Assembly (NCBI RefSeq): GCF_024029855.1
Contig: NZ_CP097205.1
Coordinates: 248,001-312,000, forward strand
Reading direction: 5' to 3'
Origin: Buchnera aphidicola (Sipha maydis)
GTDB taxonomy: Bacteria; Pseudomonadota; Gammaproteobacteria; Enterobacterales; Enterobacteriaceae
DNA: 64,000 nt
Under the pieces are notes generated by a model. That model was given only the letters and a program-made list of their open reading frames with translations. It was not told where the DNA came from and did no database searches. Position numbers and translations under genes: made by a program. Positions 1 to 10,185 of the stretch are shown piece by piece (positions within the stretch are counted from its first letter, which is position 1; each line of letters starts with the position of its first letter).

Positions 1-431
1 TTAACGAAAAAAAATGGTATATAGGAAAACCAATAATCATTTTAAAAAACATTAAAAATATGAAATTATTTAATGGAATTACAGGAATAACTTTATTAGA
101 TGAAAATCAAGAAAAAAAAATTTTTTTTTTAATGCCTGACCATTCAATTAAAATAATTCCAATAAATTTAATCAAACACTACAAAACAACTTGGGCGATT
201 ACGGTTCATAAATCTCAAGGATCAGAATTTTCAAAAATACATTTAATTCTTCCATTATCAAATGTAAAAATTATGACAAGAGAAATAATTTACACTGCAA
301 TAACGCGTGCAAAAAAAAAAGTATACATATACTCTAAAAAAAAAATATTTATAAAATCTATTAAAAAAAATATTTGTAGAAAAAGCGGACTTTACCAAAA
401 ATTTAAAAAGTTAAATATTAAAATTAATTAA
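1..431 (+). CDS. recD: RecD, exonuclease V alpha subunit (3' part only)
   Basis: This is the C-terminal end of the RecD helicase subunit of RecBCD, which unwinds and degrades double-strand ends. The gene enters from outside the window; the frame is open from base 3, so the ATG at 60 is internal. Visible family marks are the WYIGKP and LFNGITG segments, the late superfamily 1 helicase motif with VHKSQGSEF, and the terminal TREIIYTAITRAKK motif that contains the arginine finger. It is followed at once by a convergent initiator tRNA gene. The stop is normal and no truncation is seen on this side. Confidence 0.88.
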   Translation, partial: NEKKWYIGKPIIILKNIKNMKLFNGITGITLLDENQEKKIFFLMPDHSIKIIPINLIKHYKTTWAITVHKSQGSEFSKIHLILPLSNVKIMTREIIYTAITRAKKKVYIYSKKKIFIKSIKKNICRKSGLYQKFKKLNIKIN

Positions 432-442
432 AATTTTTTTTA

Positions 443-516
<74 letters not shown>

Positions 517-527
517 ATATGTTTATT

Positions 528-556
528 ATAATATAACTTCTATCATAAAGATGCAA
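528..556 (-). promoter_or_regulatory. Sigma-70 promoter of initiator tRNA
   Basis: On the minus strand a -35 box TTGCAT and a -10 box TATTAT are separated by 17 bases, ending 11 bases upstream of the tRNA 5' end. Both boxes are five-sixths or near matches to consensus, and the spacing is ideal. Confidence 0.6.
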
Positions 557-687
557 CATTTTTTTTAAAAAATATAATTTTAAAAAGAATATATGTTAAA
601 ATACTTTTCAAAAAATTCTTAAAAATTTTTTAAAAATATAATTTTAAATATTAACTCTAAAATATATCATCATTATATGAGAAAAAA

Positions 688-1101
688 ATGAAAATTGATT
701 TACGGAAAAATGCTAGAACTTGCGTTGTTCAAGCGTTATATGCATGGAAAATATCGAAAAATGATTTTAATGAAATAAAAATTTTTTTTATTAAAAAAAA
801 TGAAAAAAAAATTGATATTAATTATTTTGAAGATATTTTTATAGGTATTGTAATAAATAAAAAAAAAATAGACTCTTTAATTCAACCATATATTTTAAAA
901 AACATCAATCGAATAGGAAAAATTGAAAAATCTATATTACGTATGTCTTTCTATGAACTATTAAAAAGAAAAGATATACCTTATAAAGTTGTTATCAATG
1001 AAGCAATCGAACTTTCAAAAATTTTTTGTTCACATAATAGTCATAAGATAATTAATGGAGTTTTAGATAAAGCAGCTTATAAAATACGTTTACAACGATA
1101 A
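688..1101 (+). CDS. nusB: NusB, transcription antitermination factor
   Basis: NusB binds boxA RNA with ribosomal protein S10 and prevents premature termination in rRNA operons. The 137-residue protein is close to the usual 139. It starts with RKNARTCVVQALYAW, matching the RRRAR...QALY opening, and contains the helix segment ILRMSFYELL...PYKVVINEAIELSKIF typical of the family, followed by the C-terminal NGVLDKAA. The start ATG has AGAAAAAA before it, a weak ribosome site. It stands alone here, with about 190 AT-rich bases on its 3' side. Confidence 0.95.
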   Translation: MKIDLRKNARTCVVQALYAWKISKNDFNEIKIFFIKKNEKKIDINYFEDIFIGIVINKKKIDSLIQPYILKNINRIGKIEKSILRMSFYELLKRKDIPYKVVINEAIELSKIFCSHNSHKIINGVLDKAAYKIRLQR

Positions 1102-1292
1102 TATATTTTTTAATGAAATTAATTTAACTCAATCTGTTTATATAAATAAAAAATTTTTTTTATTATTTTTTAAAAAAAATAATTTCATTATTATTCTAAA
1201 AAAAACTTAAACAAAATATAATATTTATTTTAAATATGTAATTTCTCAAAGTATTTTAAATAATAATATATAAAATTTAATAGGAAACTGAA

Positions 1293-1577
1293 ATGAATAA
1301 AGATATCAAAAAAAAATGGAACACAGAATATGCAAAAAAAATTGCAAAAATAGAAGGCATAAAAATGAATAAAAATCATTGGAAAATAATTAATTTTACA
1401 AGAAATTTTTATATTCAATTTAAAATAATACCTTCTATTAGAATTTTACTTACTGCAATAAATCAAAACTGGAAACACAAAATAGATAGTCTCACTTTAA
1501 TAAATTTATTTTCTACAAACCCTATTCTTAAAATTAGTAAAATTTCAGGAATACCATACCCAAAAAAATGTATTTAA
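1293..1577 (+). CDS. tusE: TusE, sulfur relay protein (DsrC family)
   Basis: TusE takes sulfur from the TusBCD complex and hands it to MnmA for 2-thiolation of wobble uridine in tRNA. The 94-residue protein has the family pattern EGIKMNKNHWKIINFTRNFY, then PSIRILLTAI, and ends ISGIPYPKKCI, with the sulfur-carrying cysteine second from the end. TusB, TusC and TusD are at 48.6-49.7 kb, so the whole relay is kept. Upstream AGGAAACTGAA gives a good ribosome site. Its stop codon overlaps the stop of the convergent cyoE. Confidence 0.9.
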   Translation: MNKDIKKKWNTEYAKKIAKIEGIKMNKNHWKIINFTRNFYIQFKIIPSIRILLTAINQNWKHKIDSLTLINLFSTNPILKISKISGIPYPKKCI

Positions 1578-2464
1578 AAAATAAATCGATTAAAGATAAT
1601 AAAAAAATCTAAACATAAAACATAAAAAATAGAAATTTTAAAAATCTTAAATGACCACTCGGTTTTTTTTAAATATTCTAAATAACCTTGATTAATGCTA
1701 TATAACCAAAAAAAACCTAATGAAAAAAATATTACATAATAAAAATAACTAAAAAGATTTATTAAACCGAAAAAAATAGTTAACATCATTAATAAATTAA
1801 CATAAAAATACATATTCTCAATAGTTTCTTTTAATTCACTTACTGCAGGAAAAACTGGAATTTTAGCTTTTTTATAATCTTTTAAATGTAATAAAGAAAT
1901 AGAATAAGAATGAGGTATTTGCCAAACATAAAATATGCAAAATAAAACTAAACCTCTAATACTATAATAATTGTTATTAGCTAAATATCCTATTAAAATA
2001 GGACAAGCTCCGGATATAGACCCAAATATAATCGAATACTTAGATCTTCTTTTTAATATTAAAGTATATACAATAACATAAACAAACGAAGCAAAAAGAG
2101 CTGCTAAATATACTATCAAATCACAATGCGATAATAAAAAAAACGTCCCACATGCAAATAAAAAAAAAGCATATATATAAGCATGAATTACTGATATATT
2201 ACCTTTTACTAAAGCTCTATTTTTTGTTCTTGACATCTTTGCATCGATTTCTTTATCAAGAATATTATTTAAAACGCAACTACCAGAAATTATAAAAAAT
2301 AAACCTATTGTTAAGAAAAAAAATTTTATCAACTCAAAATACTCGTCAAAAGAAAAAAAATATCCTACTGTTGTTGATAATAAATTAGCAAAAATTATAT
2401 TTGGTTTAATTAACTCTATATAAGAATCAAAAATTATTTTAATATTTCTAAGAAAATATAACAT
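1574..2464 (-). CDS. cyoE: CyoE, protoheme IX farnesyltransferase (heme O synthase)
   Basis: CyoE transfers a farnesyl group to heme B to give heme O, the cofactor of cytochrome bo oxidase. The 296 residues equal the E. coli length. The prenyl-diphosphate binding motif NNILDKEIDAKMSRTKNR is intact near residues 65-85, as are KRRSKYSIIFGSISGACPILIGY and WQIPHSYSI. About nine hydrophobic helices place it in the inner membrane. It is the last gene of the cyo operon, overlaps the end of cyoD by 17 bases, and overlaps tusE at the other end. Confidence 0.95.
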   Translation of the reverse strand: MLYFLRNIKIIFDSYIELIKPNIIFANLLSTTVGYFFSFDEYFELIKFFFLTIGLFFIISGSCVLNNILDKEIDAKMSRTKNRALVKGNISVIHAYIYAFFLFACGTFFLLSHCDLIVYLAALFASFVYVIVYTLILKRRSKYSIIFGSISGACPILIGYLANNNYYSIRGLVLFCIFYVWQIPHSYSISLLHLKDYKKAKIPVFPAVSELKETIENMYFYVNLLMMLTIFFGLINLFSYFYYVIFFSLGFFWLYSINQGYLEYLKKTEWSFKIFKISIFYVLCLDFFIIFNRFIF

Positions 2465-2777
2465 AGTGATTTAAATTCCGCATAATCCAAATAGACCCAC
2501 TGACAATGATTGTAATAACCAAAAAAGTAAAAATTATAGAAAAAACATTCCAATAATTTTTATTAAAATCGTTCAAATGTAAAAAAAATAAAATATGTAT
2601 AAAAACCTGTAAAAAACAACAAAAAATAACAAAAAAATATAAGAAATTTTTAGAAAAAGTCTTCTTTATAACAAAATAAAATGGCAAAAAAGATAATAAT
2701 AACGAGATTAAAAAAACAATTATATAAAAAAATAAAGAAGTTTTCATAAATATAATTATTCTGTTATTTAAATTCAT
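2448..2777 (-). CDS. cyoD: CyoD, cytochrome bo oxidase subunit IV
   Basis: This small membrane subunit helps assemble the CuB centre of cytochrome bo ubiquinol oxidase. I choose the ATG at 2777: it overlaps the cyoC stop as ATGA and gives 109 residues, exactly the E. coli length; a longer frame reaches upstream into cyoC but has no support. Three hydrophobic helices are visible, and the family motifs QVFIHILFFLHLN and VSGSIWIMRNLN are intact. The overlapping start suggests translational coupling to cyoC. Confidence 0.92.
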   Translation of the reverse strand: MNLNNRIIIFMKTSLFFYIIVFLISLLLSFLPFYFVIKKTFSKNFLYFFVIFCCFLQVFIHILFFLHLNDFNKNYWNVFSIIFTFLVITIIVSGSIWIMRNLNHYVIFS

Positions 2778-3397
2778 GAAATTACTCCAAATAAATAAAT
2801 AAAAGTGAATACAAAAATCCATATAATATCAAGAAAATGCCAAAATATACTTAAACATATTACTCTTGTAGTAATCACTTTATTTATTCCAAAAACAACA
2901 ATCTGAGAATAAATTAATATAATCCATATTAATCCAAAAATCACATGGAATCCATGTAACCATAAAATGGTATAAAAAGATGACAAAAAACCACTTCTAT
3001 TAGGAAGATAGTTTTTTTTAAATAAATTTAAAAATTCATATCCTTCTAAAAAAATAAAAATTAAACCGAATATAAAAACTAAAGATAAAAAAGTACAAAC
3101 CATTAAAACATTTTTTTTTTTTAAAAAATCAACAACTATACTAAAAAATAACGAACTTAATAATAAAATACAAGTTTCTAAAAAAACAAACTTTAAGTTA
3201 AAAAATTCTTTTCCAGAAGGTCCATCAGAAATATTATGAACAAGTATAAAATATACTGCAAAAAGAGTAGCAAATATAATACAATCACTCATAATATAAA
3301 TCCAAAAACCAAAAATACTTTTTTTATCTATCTTAAAATTTTCAGAAGATATTTTTTTTTGTAGAAAAAATATTTTTTTAAAAAAATTATACATCAT
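2774..3397 (-). CDS. cyoC: CyoC, cytochrome bo oxidase subunit III
   Basis: Subunit III supports the stability of the heme-copper oxidase complex in the inner membrane. The 207 residues are near the usual 204. Five hydrophobic segments are seen, with the family motifs FGFWIYIMSDCIIFATLFA at the start, LETCILLLSS in the middle and WLHGFHVIFGLIW, then WHFLDIIWIFVF near the end. It lies 14 bases after cyoB and overlaps cyoD by four bases. Confidence 0.95.
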   Translation of the reverse strand: MMYNFFKKIFFLQKKISSENFKIDKKSIFGFWIYIMSDCIIFATLFAVYFILVHNISDGPSGKEFFNLKFVFLETCILLLSSLFFSIVVDFLKKKNVLMVCTFLSLVFIFGLIFIFLEGYEFLNLFKKNYLPNRSGFLSSFYTILWLHGFHVIFGLIWIILIYSQIVVFGINKVITTRVICLSIFWHFLDIIWIFVFTFIYLFGVIS

Positions 3398-3411
3398 AAT
3401 ATGAACTCTGT

Positions 3412-5394
3412 TTAATGAAAATTTTTATAACGCAGATTCTCTATTTTTTTTATCTCTTTTTTACTAATAAAAATTTTTTCATCTTTTTGAAAACTTTTAT
3501 AACAAATAAGAAAAATTATACATAAAAAAGAAAAATAAAATAACCATAAAATACGCCAAACAGCAGAAAATCCTAAAAATAACAAAAAAATACTAATAAA
3601 AAAACCATAAGAGGTATTTTGAGGAATATATAAATCTTTATAAGAAATATCATTTTTACATAAATCAAATTTTTTCTCTTGATTTTTTTTTATTGTCCAA
3701 AAAAAATCTCGACTATCAACTTGAAAAATAAAAGGAAAATTATAACTTGGAACAGGTGATGGAGTATTCCATTCTAAAGTTCTACCATCCCATGGATCTC
3801 CAGTAGAATCTAAATTTAACTCTCTATTTTTAATAGAGATAAAAAATTGAACAATTTGAGATATAACTCCTAAAAAAATTAAAAAAACACCAAAAAAAGC
3901 TATTGATAACATAAAGTGAAAACTATAATCTATATTTTGACTTAATCTTCTTGTCATTCCCATAAAACCTAAAAAATATAAAGGAATAAAAGCAAAAAAA
4001 AATCCAAAAATCCAAAAGAAAAAAGAAATTTTTCCCCATTTTTCATCTAATTTAAAACCAAATGCTTTCGGAAACCAATATGTAATACCTGCAAAACAAC
4101 CAAAAACAACACCTCCAATAATAACGTTATGAAAATGAGCAACTAAAAATAAACTATTATGTAAAACAAAATCTGCAGGTGGAAGAGATAAAAGTACTCC
4201 AGACATGCCTCCGATAGAAAATGTAATCAAAAACCCAATTGTCCATAACATACATGAATGAAAATAAATTCTCCCTTGATACATTGTAAACAACCAATTA
4301 AATATTTTTACACCAGTAGGAATAGCAATAATCATAGTTGCGATACCAAAAAATGCATTTACATTTGCTCCTGCTCCCATGGTAAAAAAATGATGTAACC
4401 AAACTATGAAAGATAAAATCGTTATTGATAAAGTAGCCCAAACTAACGAAACATATCCAAATAAAGATTTTTTAGAAAAAGTCGATACTATTTCTGAAAA
4501 AATTCCAAACGCAGGTAAAATTAATATATATACTTCAGGATGACCCCAAATCCAAATCAAATTTGTATACATCATCATGTTTCCACCCATATCATGGGTA
4601 AAAAAATGAAAATTAAAATATCTATCTAAAGTTAATAAAAATAAAGTTACTGTTAGCACAGGAAAAGCTGTAATAATTAATATATTTGAACACAATACTG
4701 TCCATGTAAAAACAGGCATTTTAAACATACTCATTCCAGGTGCACGCATGTTCAAAATAGTAACTAAAAAATTAATAGCAGTTAAAGTTGTTCCTATTCC
4801 TGCAATTTGTAAACACCAAATCCAATAATCTACCCCTACTCCTGGGCTAAATTCTATTTCAGATAAAGGAGGATAAGCTAACCAACCTGTTCTAGCAAAT
4901 TCTCCAATTCCTAAAGATAAATTAATTAAAACAACTGCACTAACTGTAATCCAAAAACTTAAATTATTTAAAAAAGGAAAAGCTAAATCACGCGCACCAA
5001 TTTGTAAAGGAACAACAAAATTCATTAAACCAATTACTAAAGGCATAGCAACAAAAAAAATCATAATCACGCCATGCGCAGTAAATATTTGATCATAATG
5101 ATGAGCAGGTAAAAAACTATGAGGATGTTTTAACGAAGCAAAATACTGTTGAGTACGCATCATAACAGCATCTACAAAACCTCTAAATAACATTATAAAA
5201 GATAAAATTACATACATAATAGCAATTTTTTTATGATCTACTGAAGTAAACCATTCATTCCATAAATACTTCCATTTTTTATAATATGTAATGGTTAATC
5301 CAATTGAAATAGCAGACAAAAAAATTAAAATATATGTAAAAACAATTATCGGTTCATGAAAAGGAATGTCATTCCATGATAATTTACCAAACAT
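3412..5394 (-). CDS. cyoB: CyoB, cytochrome bo oxidase subunit I
   Basis: This is the catalytic heme-copper subunit that oxidises ubiquinol, reduces oxygen and pumps protons. Its 660 residues compare with 663 in E. coli. All metal ligands are visible: the low-spin heme His in [11 protein letters not shown], the CuB His and cross-linked Tyr in WGHPEVYIL, the His pair in [11 protein letters not shown], and the two His in [12 protein letters not shown]. About fifteen hydrophobic segments are present. It sits between cyoA and cyoC in one operon. AGGAGC lies before the ATG. Confidence 0.98.
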   Translation of the reverse strand: MFGKLSWNDIPFHEPIIVFTYILIFLSAISIGLTITYYKKWKYLWNEWFTSVDHKKIAIMYVILSFIMLFRGFVDAVMMRTQQYFASLKHPHSFLPAHHYDQIFTAHGVIMIFFVAMPLVIGLMNFVVPLQIGARDLAFPFLNNLSFWITVSAVVLINLSLGIGEFARTGWLAYPPLSEIEFSPGVGVDYWIWCLQIAGIGTTLTAINFLVTILNMRAPGMSMFKMPVFTWTVLCSNILIITAFPVLTVTLFLLTLDRYFNFHFFTHDMGGNMMMYTNLIWIWGHPEVYILILPAFGIFSEIVSTFSKKSLFGYVSLVWATLSITILSFIVWLHHFFTMGAGANVNAFFGIATMIIAIPTGVKIFNWLFTMYQGRIYFHSCMLWTIGFLITFSIGGMSGVLLSLPPADFVLHNSLFLVAHFHNVIIGGVVFGCFAGITYWFPKAFGFKLDEKWGKISFFFWIFGFFFAFIPLYFLGFMGMTRRLSQNIDYSFHFMLSIAFFGVFLIFLGVISQIVQFFISIKNRELNLDSTGDPWDGRTLEWNTPSPVPSYNFPFIFQVDSRDFFWTIKKNQEKKFDLCKNDISYKDLYIPQNTSYGFFISIFLLFLGFSAVWRILWLFYFSFLCIIFLICYKSFQKDEKIFISKKEIKKIENLRYKNFH

Positions 5395-5436
5395 AAATGC
5401 TCCTCAACATATTAAAAAAAATAAAAATAAAAAAAA

Positions 5437-6264
5437 TTAATTATGCATAAAAAAATTTTTAATTAATTGACCATCTGTAAAGTAAAGATACTTTACATGA
5501 TTATTTTTATAAAGATCATTTAAATCTTTAGAATTTAAAATTTTTTTCCCAACTTTTTTTACTTTATTCACCCACGCATAATAAAAATTTTGATTATCTG
5601 ATACAATAGCATTAAATTTCATATCAGAAAAACCTTCTCCACTATAATTCGCAGAAAATCCTTTATAAAATCCTGAAATATTCGCAATTAAATGTAATTT
5701 CGTAGTCATTCCTGGCATAGAATATATTTGACTACCTAAAGATGGTATAAAAAAAGAATTCATAACAGAAGTAGAAGTAATATTAAAATTTATCGGAATA
5801 TTTTTGGGTAAAAAAACTTCATTTAAAACGATTATTTTTTCTTTTGGATATATAAATATCCATTTCCAATTTGCAGAAATTACATTAATTTTCATTAAAT
5901 CTTTTTTTTGAGATAAAGGTTTTGACGGATCTAAAGAATGAGTTTTTTTCCAAGATAAAATACCAAGAAAAAAAATAATTAAAATTGGAATACCCCATGT
6001 TAAACCTTCAATTTTATACGAATGATCCCAAGTAGGATTATATTCTTTATTTTTAAAAACGTGATAATATCTATAAGAAAAAAAAATAGTCATCACTATT
6101 ACAGGAACTACAATAATCAACATAATTGCAAATGAAAGAAAAATTAAATTTCTTTCTTCCAACGCAATCGCACCTCCAGGAGAAAAAAGACCACCATGAA
6201 ACCCACTAAAAGATAACATTAAAAAAAATAATAAAAAAAATTTTTTCATTCTATTAAAATTCAT
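5437..6264 (-). CDS. cyoA: CyoA, cytochrome bo oxidase subunit II
   Basis: Subunit II anchors the periplasmic cupredoxin-like domain of the bo oxidase. I choose the ATG at 6264 (MNFNRMKK), which has TGAGG six bases upstream; a TTG further out overlaps that site. The protein is 275 residues, against 315 in E. coli, and is shorter at the C-terminus. The motifs LEERNLIFLSF, WGIPILIIFFLG, NWKWIFIYP and SFFIPSLGSQIYSMPGM are present. The signal peptide ends LSFSGFHGG, so the lipobox cysteine expected in LSGC is a Phe. First gene of the cyo operon. Confidence 0.95.
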   Translation of the reverse strand: MNFNRMKKFFLLFFLMLSFSGFHGGLFSPGGAIALEERNLIFLSFAIMLIIVVPVIVMTIFFSYRYYHVFKNKEYNPTWDHSYKIEGLTWGIPILIIFFLGILSWKKTHSLDPSKPLSQKKDLMKINVISANWKWIFIYPKEKIIVLNEVFLPKNIPINFNITSTSVMNSFFIPSLGSQIYSMPGMTTKLHLIANISGFYKGFSANYSGEGFSDMKFNAIVSDNQNFYYAWVNKVKKVGKKILNSKDLNDLYKNNHVKYLYFTDGQLIKNFFMHN

Positions 6265-6473
6265 AATAAACCTCAAAAATTTTAAAAAAATTTTTATAAT
6301 TAAATAAGAAATTTAAAAAAAAAAAATAAAAATATATTTTTAAAATCTTTTAAAGATAAAAACTTGTAAAAACTTTTTTACAAAAATTTATTGTATTGAA
6401 AGAATAAAAAATTTATATAATAAAATATAACTAAAAAAAAAATTTAAAATAAATAAACTTTAATGAAAAAAAA

Positions 6474-6782
6474 ATGATTTTAAAAATAATTCAAAATAAA
6501 ATAAAAAATAAAATAAATACCAAATATATTAAAATTACAAATACAAGTTTTATGCATAAATCTTTTAATAAAAACTCTCATTTTCAAATAATTATCGTAA
6601 GTAAAGATTTTGCAAAAATAAACATATTAAGAAGACATCAAATAATTTATAATATTTTATCTCAAGAAATAAAAAAAATCATACATGGAATAGAAATTTT
6701 TGCTTATTCTATTAAAGAATGGAAAATAAAAAAAAAAAAAATATTTCGTCCAATAAAATGCGTAAATTTAAAAAACAAGTAA
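6474..6782 (+). CDS. bolA: BolA-family protein
   Basis: BolA proteins work with monothiol glutaredoxins in iron-sulfur trafficking and affect cell shape in E. coli. The 102 residues match the family length. The pattern SHFQIIIVSKDFAKINILRRHQIIYNIL corresponds to the conserved SHF...VSD.F.G....RHR.IY block, and the family's HALAL..YTIKEW segment appears as HGIEIFAYSIKEW. It is divergent from cyoA and lies 116 bases before tig. No clear ribosome site is seen before the ATG. Confidence 0.9.
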   Translation: MILKIIQNKIKNKINTKYIKITNTSFMHKSFNKNSHFQIIIVSKDFAKINILRRHQIIYNILSQEIKKIIHGIEIFAYSIKEWKIKKKKIFRPIKCVNLKNK

Positions 6783-6898
6783 AAAATCTTGAATATTAAA
6801 TAAAAAATATTTAAAAAAAAATTTTATGATCTAATGTCATTTATTTTTTTCTTTACAGAAGTTAAAAATTTACTTTTTAATCAATAAATAGAGAAGAC

Positions 6899-8200
6899 AT
6901 GAACACTACATTAATAAAAAAAAAAATAGAAATAAAAAATACTATTCCTTCAAAAAAAATTGAAAAAAAAATTCGGAAAAAACTATCTATTTTAAAAAAA
7001 ACAGTTTTTATTAATGGATTTCGCCAAGGAAAAACTCCAAATAAAATCATTGAAACAAACTTTAGAAATGATGTATTAAATAATGTTTTAAAAAAAATTC
7101 TAAAAAAAAGATTTAAAAAAATAATAAAACAAAAAAAAATAAAAAAATATTCTAATGTAAAATACTTTTTTGAAAAATATGAAAAAGGAAATGATTTTAA
7201 TTATACATTAAAATTTGATGTTATTTCTAATAAATTAATAAAAAAATTAAAACTAATAAAAATCTATAAACCAAAAATAAAAATTAAAAAATCCGATGTG
7301 AAAACAACTATTTTAAATTTACAAAGAAATATAGTACCTTGGACAACAAGTAATAAACTTATTAAAAAAAATGATAAAATAAACATTAAATATAAAATAC
7401 TTTCAATCAATAAAAAAATTATTTTACAAAAAAAAAATTTTTCTATGTTTATCAATAAAAATTTTTTATGTAAAAAAATCTATAAAAATATCTTAAAAAA
7501 AGCAAAAAATGAAAAATTTAAAATAAAATATAAATTTTGCAAATATCATCCAGAAAAAAAAATTTCTGGAAAAACAGTGATATTAAATATAACAATAAAT
7601 AAAATTAAAGAAAAAAAAATTAAAGACATAAATTTTAAAATTATAAAAAATTTTGGAATTCAAGAACAAAATTTAAAAGCACTAAAAAAAAATATTTATA
7701 AAATATTAAAAAAAGAAAGAAAAAAAATTTCTCAAGAATATTTAAAAAAGCAATTTATAAAAAAATGGATTAAATTATATACTAAAAAAATTCCTAAAAA
7801 ACAAATCAAAGAAGAAATACAAAAAATATATAAAGAAAATTTATTAGATTACAAAAATGATAAAAATATATTCAAAAAAAAATACCAAGAAGATCTTAAA
7901 AAAAAATGTCACAATAAATTAACTATCCAAATTTTATTTAACAAAATTATCTCAACAGAATCATTATCTATTAGTCAAAAATTAATTAAAAAAATTTTTC
8001 AAGAAACAAAAAAAAATCTTCCAAAAAATGGTTTTTCCAAAAAGAAAAAAATATACAAAAAAAATATTCTCAATAACATAAAAAATTATTTATTGATTGA
8101 AAAAACTTTTAATTTCATTTTTAAAAATGTATCTTTAAAAGAAAAAAAAATAAAATTTAAAAAAATTTTAAAACAAATAAAAAATAATTATCAAATCTAA
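6899..8200 (+). CDS. tig: Trigger factor, ribosome-associated chaperone
   Basis: Trigger factor binds ribosomal protein L23 at the exit tunnel and shields nascent chains. The 433 residues match the usual 432. The ribosome-docking signature GFRQGKTP is intact near residues 40-47. The middle FKBP-like region (about 150-240) keeps only the outline; positions that line the isomerase pocket are replaced by Lys and Ile. The C-terminal helical arms are very Lys-rich. GAGAAGAC precedes the ATG. First gene of the tig-clpP-clpX-lon run, as in enterobacteria. Confidence 0.92.
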   Translation: MNTTLIKKKIEIKNTIPSKKIEKKIRKKLSILKKTVFINGFRQGKTPNKIIETNFRNDVLNNVLKKILKKRFKKIIKQKKIKKYSNVKYFFEKYEKGNDFNYTLKFDVISNKLIKKLKLIKIYKPKIKIKKSDVKTTILNLQRNIVPWTTSNKLIKKNDKINIKYKILSINKKIILQKKNFSMFINKNFLCKKIYKNILKKAKNEKFKIKYKFCKYHPEKKISGKTVILNITINKIKEKKIKDINFKIIKNFGIQEQNLKALKKNIYKILKKERKKISQEYLKKQFIKKWIKLYTKKIPKKQIKEEIQKIYKENLLDYKNDKNIFKKKYQEDLKKKCHNKLTIQILFNKIISTESLSISQKLIKKIFQETKKNLPKNGFSKKKKIYKKNILNNIKNYLLIEKTFNFIFKNVSLKEKKIKFKKILKQIKNNYQI

Positions 8201-8238
8201 ATTTAGAATAAGTTACACTTTATAACACGAGGAAACAC

Positions 8239-8853
8239 ATGATATATAGTAATTTTATAAAAAATAATCAAAATGTCATACCAATTGTAATTGAAAAAAA
8301 TTATTTAGGAGAAAGATCTTTTGATATTTATTCTAGATTATTAAGAGAAAGAATAATATTTTTAACTGGAACAATAAATGATGACTTATCGAATCTAATT
8401 ATTTCTCAACTTCTCTTTCTAGAATCAGAAAATAAGAAAAAAGATATTTTTTTATACATTAATTCTCCAGGTGGAATAGTTTCTTCTGGATTATCGATAT
8501 ATGATACTATAAAATTTATTACACCTGAAGTAAACACTGTTTGTGTTGGACAAGCTTCTTCTATGGCTGCATTAATATTATCTTGCGGAACAAAGGGAAA
8601 AAGATTTAGCTTACCAAACTCACGAATTATGATACATCAACCATTAGGAGGATACCAAGGCCAAGCATCAGATATTAAAATCCATGCTTTAGAAATTTAT
8701 AAAATCAAAAAAAAAATCAATAAAATATTAGCATATCATACTAAACAAAAGATTCAAAAAATTGAAAAAGATACAGAAAGAGATTATTTTTTATCTGCAA
8801 AAGAAGCATTAAAATATGGACTAATAGATGAAATTTTACAAACAAAAAAATAA
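8239..8853 (+). CDS. clpP: ClpP, ATP-dependent protease proteolytic subunit
   Basis: ClpP forms the double-heptamer serine protease chamber served by ClpX. The 204 residues compare with 207 in E. coli. The serine is in VGQASSMAA, the histidine in [14 protein letters not shown], and the aspartate in [19 protein letters not shown], the oxyanion segment, is intact. The N-terminal processing region is slightly short. ACGAGGAAAC is a good ribosome site. It lies 63 bases before clpX, its partner. Confidence 0.98.
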   Translation: MIYSNFIKNNQNVIPIVIEKNYLGERSFDIYSRLLRERIIFLTGTINDDLSNLIISQLLFLESENKKKDIFLYINSPGGIVSSGLSIYDTIKFITPEVNTVCVGQASSMAALILSCGTKGKRFSLPNSRIMIHQPLGGYQGQASDIKIHALEIYKIKKKINKILAYHTKQKIQKIEKDTERDYFLSAKEALKYGLIDEILQTKK

Positions 8854-8916
8854 TGCTTTTATGATTTAAATTATTGAAATGTAAACAATTTTTTTACTTA
8901 TAATCAAGAGGTAATT

Positions 8917-10152
8917 ATGACAGAAAAAAATAGTCATAATAATTTGTATTGTTCGTTTTGTAAAAAAAACCAAAATGAAGTAAAAAAGATTATTGCAGGA
9001 TCCAAAGCATATATTTGTGATCAATGTATATATCTATGTAATAATATTATTTTTGAAGACAAGAAAAAAAAAAATATATATTTAAAACTACTAACACCAA
9101 AACAAATAAAAAAAAAATTAGATGATTATGTTATAGGACAAAACAAAGTAAAAAAAATATTATCTGTAGCTGTATACAACCATTATAAAAAATTAAAATA
9201 TCAATCAAACATTGAAAAAGAAAAAATTGAAATTGGGAAAAGTAATATACTTTTAATAGGACCAACAGGAAGTGGAAAAACTTTGTTAGCAGAAACATTA
9301 GCAAAAATACTTAATGTACCATTCGCTATAGCCGATGCTACATCATTAACAGAAGCAGGATATGTTGGAGAAGATGTTGAAAACATTGTACAAAAATTAC
9401 TTCAAAAATGTAATTTTGATATTCAAAAAGCGCAATCTGGAATTATTTATATAGATGAAATAGATAAAATTTCAAAAAAATCTAGTAATCCTTCAATAAC
9501 AAGAGACGTTTCTGGTGAAGGAGTACAACAATCGCTTTTAAAAATTATAGAAGGAACAATAGCTTCCATCCCTCAACAAGGAGGAAGAAAACATCCGCAA
9601 CAAGAATTTATACAAATTGATACATCAAAAATTTTATTTATATGTGGAGGAACATTTTTAGGAATAAATAACATTCTTGAACAAAAAATAAATAAAAAAT
9701 CAAAAATAGGATTTTATAAAAAAACTAAAAAAAATCAAAAAAATATAAAAAAAAATAAAATCAAACCAGAAGATTTAATAAAATTTGGTTTAATTCCTGA
9801 ATTTGTAGGAAGATTTCCTATCATAGCAGAATTAAAAGATTTAAATAAAAAAGATCTTATAAAAATTCTACAAAAACCAAAAAATGCTTTAATAAAACAA
9901 TATAAAGAGTTATTTAAAATTGAAGGTATTCAACTAAAATTTTGTAAAAAATCTATAAAAAAAATCGCAGAAAAATCTATTCTAAGAAAATCAGGAGCTC
10001 GAGGATTAAGAGCTATTCTAGAAAAAATTTTACTTAAAACAATGTATAAAGTTCCATCAATAAAAAATATTGAAAAAATAATAATAAATAAAAATACAAT
10101 AACAAAAAACATAGATCCAAAAATTTTATTTAAAGAAGATCAAAAAAAATAA
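8917..10152 (+). CDS. clpX: ClpX, ATP-binding unfoldase of ClpXP
   Basis: ClpX recognises tagged substrates, unfolds them and feeds them into ClpP. The 411 residues compare with 424. The zinc-binding domain has four Cys at about 12, 15, 34 and 37. Walker A GPTGSGKT begins near residue 115, Walker B is IIYIDEIDK, and sensor 2 is in [30 protein letters not shown] is the intact pore-side segment. The ATG follows AAGAGGTAATT. The insertion around residues 255-285 is Lys/Asn-rich and poorly conserved. Confidence 0.97.
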   Translation: MTEKNSHNNLYCSFCKKNQNEVKKIIAGSKAYICDQCIYLCNNIIFEDKKKKNIYLKLLTPKQIKKKLDDYVIGQNKVKKILSVAVYNHYKKLKYQSNIEKEKIEIGKSNILLIGPTGSGKTLLAETLAKILNVPFAIADATSLTEAGYVGEDVENIVQKLLQKCNFDIQKAQSGIIYIDEIDKISKKSSNPSITRDVSGEGVQQSLLKIIEGTIASIPQQGGRKHPQQEFIQIDTSKILFICGGTFLGINNILEQKINKKSKIGFYKKTKKNQKNIKKNKIKPEDLIKFGLIPEFVGRFPIIAELKDLNKKDLIKILQKPKNALIKQYKELFKIEGIQLKFCKKSIKKIAEKSILRKSGARGLRAILEKILLKTMYKVPSIKNIEKIIINKNTITKNIDPKILFKEDQKK

Positions 10153-10185
10153 GAAATAATCAAATTATTAAAATGAGAAAAATGT

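Noticed and set aside
6360-6385. Perfect inverted repeat TTGTAAAAA/TTTTTACAA between cyoA and bolA.
   Set aside because: The loop would be only two bases and the stem nearly all A:T; between divergent genes it is not a terminator, and chance is likely.
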